From: CBCPMX01 sp965120355
GTDB taxonomy: Bacteria > Bacillota > Clostridia > Oscillospirales > Oscillospiraceae
Length of the DNA stretch: 17,513 bases
Assembly (NCBI GenBank): GCA_965120355.1
Contig: CBCPMX010000129.1
Location: forward strand, 1 to 17,513
Direction: 5' to 3'
Shown here: positions 14,233-17,513 of the stretch, piece after piece
How the letters are laid out: the number at the start of each line of letters is the position of its first letter
How positions within the stretch are numbered: the stretch's first letter is position 1
The notes under the pieces: generated by a model
The model's input: the letters and a program-made list of their open reading frames with translations, nothing else
What the model was told of the DNA's origin: nothing
Database searches by the model: none
Translations under genes and position numbers: made by a program

Positions 14233-14417
14233 CAGTCCCCCGCCCTTGCTGCCGCGGAGGCGCGCTCCGCAGGCGTTCTATCGCAGGCTTTGGCGCATCG
14301 CCAACCGCCAAATGACAACTGCCGGCACGAAGCCGGCCTCTCCGGCGCAGAAGTGCCGGTCCTCTGGGCGCTTGCCCGGTTCCGCACCAACGCGATCCCG
14401 CTGAATTGTATGCTTTG
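14233..14417 (+). ncRNA. Candidate cis-regulatory leader RNA upstream of larE
   Basis: This 185-nt non-coding stretch contains a series of hairpins: GCGGAG/CTCCGC (14254-14270); TGGCG/CGCCA (14291-14303); an elaborate element with outer stem CCGGCAC/GTGCCGG (14322-14328, 14353-14359) enclosing GAA, inner stem GCCGG/CCGGC (14332-14346) and GCAGAA; and CTGGGC/GCCCGG (14364-14379). It leads straight into a strong terminator that abuts the larE ribosome binding site. The layout of structured domain, terminator and gene start is that of a riboswitch or protein-controlled attenuator. I recognise none of the conserved motifs of the NiCo, cobalamin, Moco, TPP, FMN or T-box RNAs. Alternatively it could be an unusually structured 3' region of the DUF3842 transcript. 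Confidence 0.45.
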
Positions 14418-14464
14418 GAAGCACACGGTCCCCTCAGAAGAGGGGGTGGTGTGCTTCTTTTTTT
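14418..14464 (+). terminator. Strong intrinsic terminator immediately before larE, probable attenuator
   Basis: GAAGCACAC (14418-14426) pairs perfectly with GTGTGCTTC (14449-14457), enclosing a second stem CCCCTC/GAGGGG (14430-14445) with an AGAA loop, followed by seven T residues (14458-14464). The larE ribosome binding site GAGGTGA begins at 14467 and its start codon at 14478. No promoter fits between the T-tract and the start, so larE can be made only by transcripts that pass through this terminator. Confidence 0.85.
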
Positions 14465-14477
14465 GCGAGGTGATATT

Positions 14478-15220
14478 TTGGATTTACAGGAATTTTTTAA
14501 GCAGCATCCAAAGGCTGCGCTGGCCTTCTCCGGCGGTGTGGATTCGGCCTATCTGCTGTACGCCGCAAAGCAGTATGGGCAGCGTGTCCGGGCATACTAT
14601 GTCAGCTCCGAGTTCCAGCCTCAATTTGAACTGGACGATGCCCGGCGTCTGGCCGCCGGACTGGGCGCCGATTTGGCGGTGCTGCAGCAGCAGATTCTCT
14701 GCGTGCCCCATGTGGGGGAGAACCCTCCCGACCGCTGCTATTACTGCAAGAAGGCGATTCTCTCTGCCATTGCCCAGGCTGCGGCCGCAGACGGCTTTTC
14801 CGTGCTTTTGGACGGGACCAACGCCTCGGACGACGTCGAAGACCGTCCCGGCATGCGGGCACTGGCGGAGCTGCAGGTCCTTTCGCCGCTGCGGGCATGC
14901 GGGCTGACCAAGGCGGAGATCCGCCGGCGCTCCCAAGAGGCCGGGCTGTTCACCTGGAACAAACCCGCCTATGCCTGCCTGGCCACCAGAATTCCCACCG
15001 GCGAGGCCATCACGCCGGAAAAACTGGCGGCCACAGAGGCAGCCGAGACGTATTTGGCATCCCTGGGCTTCACCGATTTTCGCGTCCGTTGGCAGAACGG
15101 CCACGGGCGGCTGCAGCTGCCCGCCTCGCAGTTCCCGCTGGCGCTGGAACGCCGGGAGGCCATTGTGCAAACGCTGAAACAGTATTATAAAACCGTATCC
15201 TTGGATTTGGAGGCGAGAGA

Positions 15221-15224
<4 letters not shown>
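14478..15224 (+). CDS. larE: LarE, ATP-dependent sulfur transferase of nickel-pincer nucleotide synthesis (three-cysteine type)
   Basis: LarE adenylates and thiolates the dicarboxylated pyridinium mononucleotide made by LarB, giving the dithio acid that binds nickel. The 248-aa product has the PP-loop SGGVDS (18-23), GTNASDD (113-119) and ACLATRIPTGE (166-176) with Cys167, the equivalent of the sulfur-donating Cys176 of Lactobacillus plantarum LarE. It also has a CxxC pair, Cys87 and Cys90 (RCYYCKK). The three cysteines match LarE of the Thermotoga type, which holds a [4Fe-4S] cluster and delivers sulfur catalytically instead of being consumed. I chose the TTG at 14478 with GAGGTGA upstream; the in-frame ORF extends into the terminator hairpin but has no better start. 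Its stop overlaps the larB start (ATGA). Confidence 0.95.
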
Positions 15225-15967
<743 letters not shown>

Positions 15968-15982
15968 AAAGGAGCCCCAACC

Positions 15983-17323
15983 ATGCGTACACTCTATCTG
16001 GACTGCGCCATGGGCGCCGCCGGCGACATGCTGGCGGCGGCCCTGCTGGAATTGCTGCCGGACCCCGACGGATTTGTCCGGGAGCTCAACGCCCTGGGCC
16101 TTCCCGGCGTCGCCTTCACCCGGGAATCCTCAGTCAAATGCGGCATCACCGGAACCCATATGGCCGTCACCATCCACGGCGAAGCGGAGGAAAGTCAGGA
16201 CGTGCATTCCCATACGCACCCCTGCACGGAAGGCCACGACGATCATTCTCACGATCACGACCATTCCCACAACCATGACCACGATCACGACCATGACCAC
16301 GACCATGACCACAGCCACGACCATGACCACGACCACGACCACAGCCATACCCATGCGGACGGCCATCACCACCACAGCAGCCTTCACGACATCGAGCACC
16401 TGGTGCGGGAGCATTTGCCGCTGCCAGCGCAGGTGCAGGATTCCGTGATGGCCGTCTACGGGCTGATCGCCGAGGCAGAGAGCCATGCCCACGGAGTCCC
16501 CGTCAGTGACATCCATTTTCATGAGGTGGGCACACTGGACGCCGTCGCGGATATTACCGCAGTATGTATGCTGATGGACCGGCTGTCGCCGGATGAAGTC
16601 GTGGTCTCCCCTGTCCATGTGGGAAGCGGCCAGGTGCGCTGCGCCCACGGGATTCTTCCGGTTCCCGCCCCCGCCACCGCGTTTATTTTAAAGGATGTGC
16701 CGGTTTACGGCGGCTCCATCTCCGGCGAACTGTGTACCCCCACAGGGGCGGCGCTGCTGAAGCACTTCGCCACCCGCTTTGGCAGTATGCCGGTCATGCG
16801 GGTGCAGGCCATCGGCTACGGCATGGGCAAAAAGGATTTCGAAGCCGCCAACTGCGTCCGGGCCATGCTGGGCGAAACGGAGCACGCCCCGGAGGAGATC
16901 TATGAACTCAGCTGCAATGTGGACGATATGACCGGCGAAGCCATCGGCTATGCCATGGACCAGCTGTTTGCCGCCGGCGCGCTGGACGTGTACACCGTGC
17001 CCATTGGCATGAAAAAGTGCCGCCCCGGCACTCTGCTCCACGTCATGTGCCGGGAAGGAGACAGGGAAGCGGTGCTCCAGGCCCTCTTCCGCCATACCTC
17101 CACCATCGGTGTTCGGGAAAACACCTTCCGCCGCCATGTGCTTCAGCGCACCGTACAGACGGTGGACACCCCCTACGGTCCCGTCCGGTATAAGCGTTCG
17201 TCAGGCTACGGCGTCCAGCGGCAAAAATATGAATATGCCGATCTTGCCCGGATTGCGCAGGAACAGTCCGTCAGCCTTTCGGAAGCCGCTGCACTGGTGG
17301 AGGCGTATGGTTCCCGCGCGTAA
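15983..17323 (+). CDS. larC: LarC, CTP-dependent nickel insertase, uninterrupted and histidine-rich
   Basis: LarC inserts nickel into the dithiolated nucleotide in a CTP-dependent reaction, completing the NPN cofactor. The 446-aa protein has the family motifs LYLDCAMGAAGDM (4-16), FHEVGTLDAVADI (179-191), CTPTGAALL (251-259), NVDDMTGE (312-319) and KKCRPGT (344-350). The N-terminal LarC1 and C-terminal LarC2 parts are in one continuous frame; in L. plantarum they are joined by a programmed ribosomal frameshift. Residues 75-131 hold 27 histidines, mostly alternating with aspartate, inserted where other family members also have a variable His-rich loop; a nickel store or loading site is likely. 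The start follows AAAGGAG. No clear terminator follows the gene. Confidence 0.96.
   Translation: MRTLYLDCAMGAAGDMLAAALLELLPDPDGFVRELNALGLPGVAFTRESSVKCGITGTHMAVTIHGEAEESQDVHSHTHPCTEGHDDHSHDHDHSHNHDHDHDHDHDHDHSHDHDHDHDHSHTHADGHHHHSSLHDIEHLVREHLPLPAQVQDSVMAVYGLIAEAESHAHGVPVSDIHFHEVGTLDAVADITAVCMLMDRLSPDEVVVSPVHVGSGQVRCAHGILPVPAPATAFILKDVPVYGGSISGELCTPTGAALLKHFATRFGSMPVMRVQAIGYGMGKKDFEAANCVRAMLGETEHAPEEIYELSCNVDDMTGEAIGYAMDQLFAAGALDVYTVPIGMKKCRPGTLLHVMCREGDREAVLQALFRHTSTIGVRENTFRRHVLQRTVQTVDTPYGPVRYKRSSGYGVQRQKYEYADLARIAQEQSVSLSEAAALVEAYGSRA
16205..16375 (+). repeat. In-frame His-Asp codon repeat inside larC
   Basis: The DNA coding for the His-rich loop is built of degenerate 6- and 12-base units (GACCAT/GACCAC, with GATCAC, AGCCAC and TCCCAC variants), densest at 16254-16350. 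Unit lengths are multiples of three, so slippage would change histidine number without breaking the frame. The mixed CAT/CAC use suggests an old rather than freshly expanded repeat. Confidence 0.8.
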
Positions 17324-17513
17324 CGTCCCCCGCGATTCGGTCCTACACCCGGTTCCGGTGTTTGAGCCCACGCCAGCACCGGGCGGCGGGCCGCCATGCC
17401 TTCTATTTCTGGAAAGAGAGGTGTCCCAAGGTTGAAACATTATAATTTGAGTACCATTCCGAAAAAGGGCGCACAAAACCACGCCCCCTAAAAGCGAGCG
17501 AAAAATGAAGTTA
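17324..17513. other. Right-end intergenic sequence, no gene recognised
   Basis: No coding region can be supported in the last 190 bases. A CCGGTG/CACCGG pair and other GC-rich symmetries follow larC, without a T-tract. On the minus strand GGGCG/CGCCC (17467-17471, 17482-17486) is followed by TTTTTC, a weak terminator-like signal that could close a minus-strand gene lying beyond the window. A TATAAT occurs at 17441-17446 but lacks a fitting -35, and a 19-codon TTG-started ORF (17432-17491) is not convincing. Confidence 0.4.

Noticed and set aside
14406..14477. N-terminal extension of LarE from a TTG at 14406
   Set aside because: It would translate through the terminator hairpin and T-tract, has no ribosome binding site and adds residues absent from the family; the TTG at 14478 has a good site and the right length.
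16254..16350. CRISPR-like short tandem repeats
   Set aside because: The repeats are codon-level His-Asp units within larC, with no unique spacers and no cas genes.
17432..17491. 19-codon ORF at the right end with a GAGAGGTG-like upstream sequence
   Set aside because: It is too short, the spacing from the purine-rich stretch is long, and no recognisable peptide or conserved context supports it.

Overview
The window (about 60% G+C) looks like chromosomal DNA of an anaerobic, low-pathogenicity-type gut Firmicute of the class Clostridia, most plausibly an Oscillospiraceae-like genus. The evidence is the gene content (VncRS-like two-component system with FtsX-type ABC modules, the SPSTQ-type cell-wall amidase, DUF3842, the lar genes), strong purine-rich ribosome binding sites, sigma-A-type promoters and two TTG start codons. 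The taxonomic call is an inference; there is no rRNA or other marker. No tRNA, transposase, integrase or CRISPR array was seen.

Left end (1-2058, plus strand): a good promoter, a ~220 nt structured leader, then a translationally coupled pair, a class-I-amidotransferase-like C26 peptidase and a P1 (DmpA/BapA-like) N-terminal-nucleophile aminopeptidase, closed by a perfect 15-bp inverted repeat.

Middle (2151-12461, minus strand): read in the direction of transcription it is response regulator, short-loop histidine kinase, a 131-aa two-helix membrane protein, ABC ATPase and 845-aa double-FtsX permease (one operon), a terminator, then a paralogous ATPase and 851-aa permease with their own promoter, then a solitary amidase with an SH3 tail and a small membrane protein. 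The second ABC module has an 11-bp-spaced direct repeat GGTACAG placed just where an OmpR/PhoB-type activator would sit, so the two-component system probably drives it. The likely job of the whole block is sensing and resisting cell-envelope stress such as antimicrobial peptides.

Right end (12520-17323, plus strand): a LysR-type regulator diverges from the two-component operon, followed by a DUF3842 protein and larE-larB-larC, which build the nickel-pincer nucleotide (NPN) cofactor of lactate racemase-type enzymes. LarE has the three-cysteine pattern of the [4Fe-4S]-dependent, catalytic type, and LarC is one uninterrupted ORF carrying a 27-histidine stretch. Between DUF3842 and larE lies ~185 nt of tandem hairpins ending in a strong intrinsic terminator whose U-tract touches the larE ribosome binding site. 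There is no room for a promoter after that terminator, so larE must be expressed by read-through. This is the best candidate in the window for an undescribed regulatory system: a metal- or cofactor-sensing leader RNA controlling NPN synthesis, with DUF3842 as a possible new accessory protein. larA, the usual cofactor user, is not in the window.
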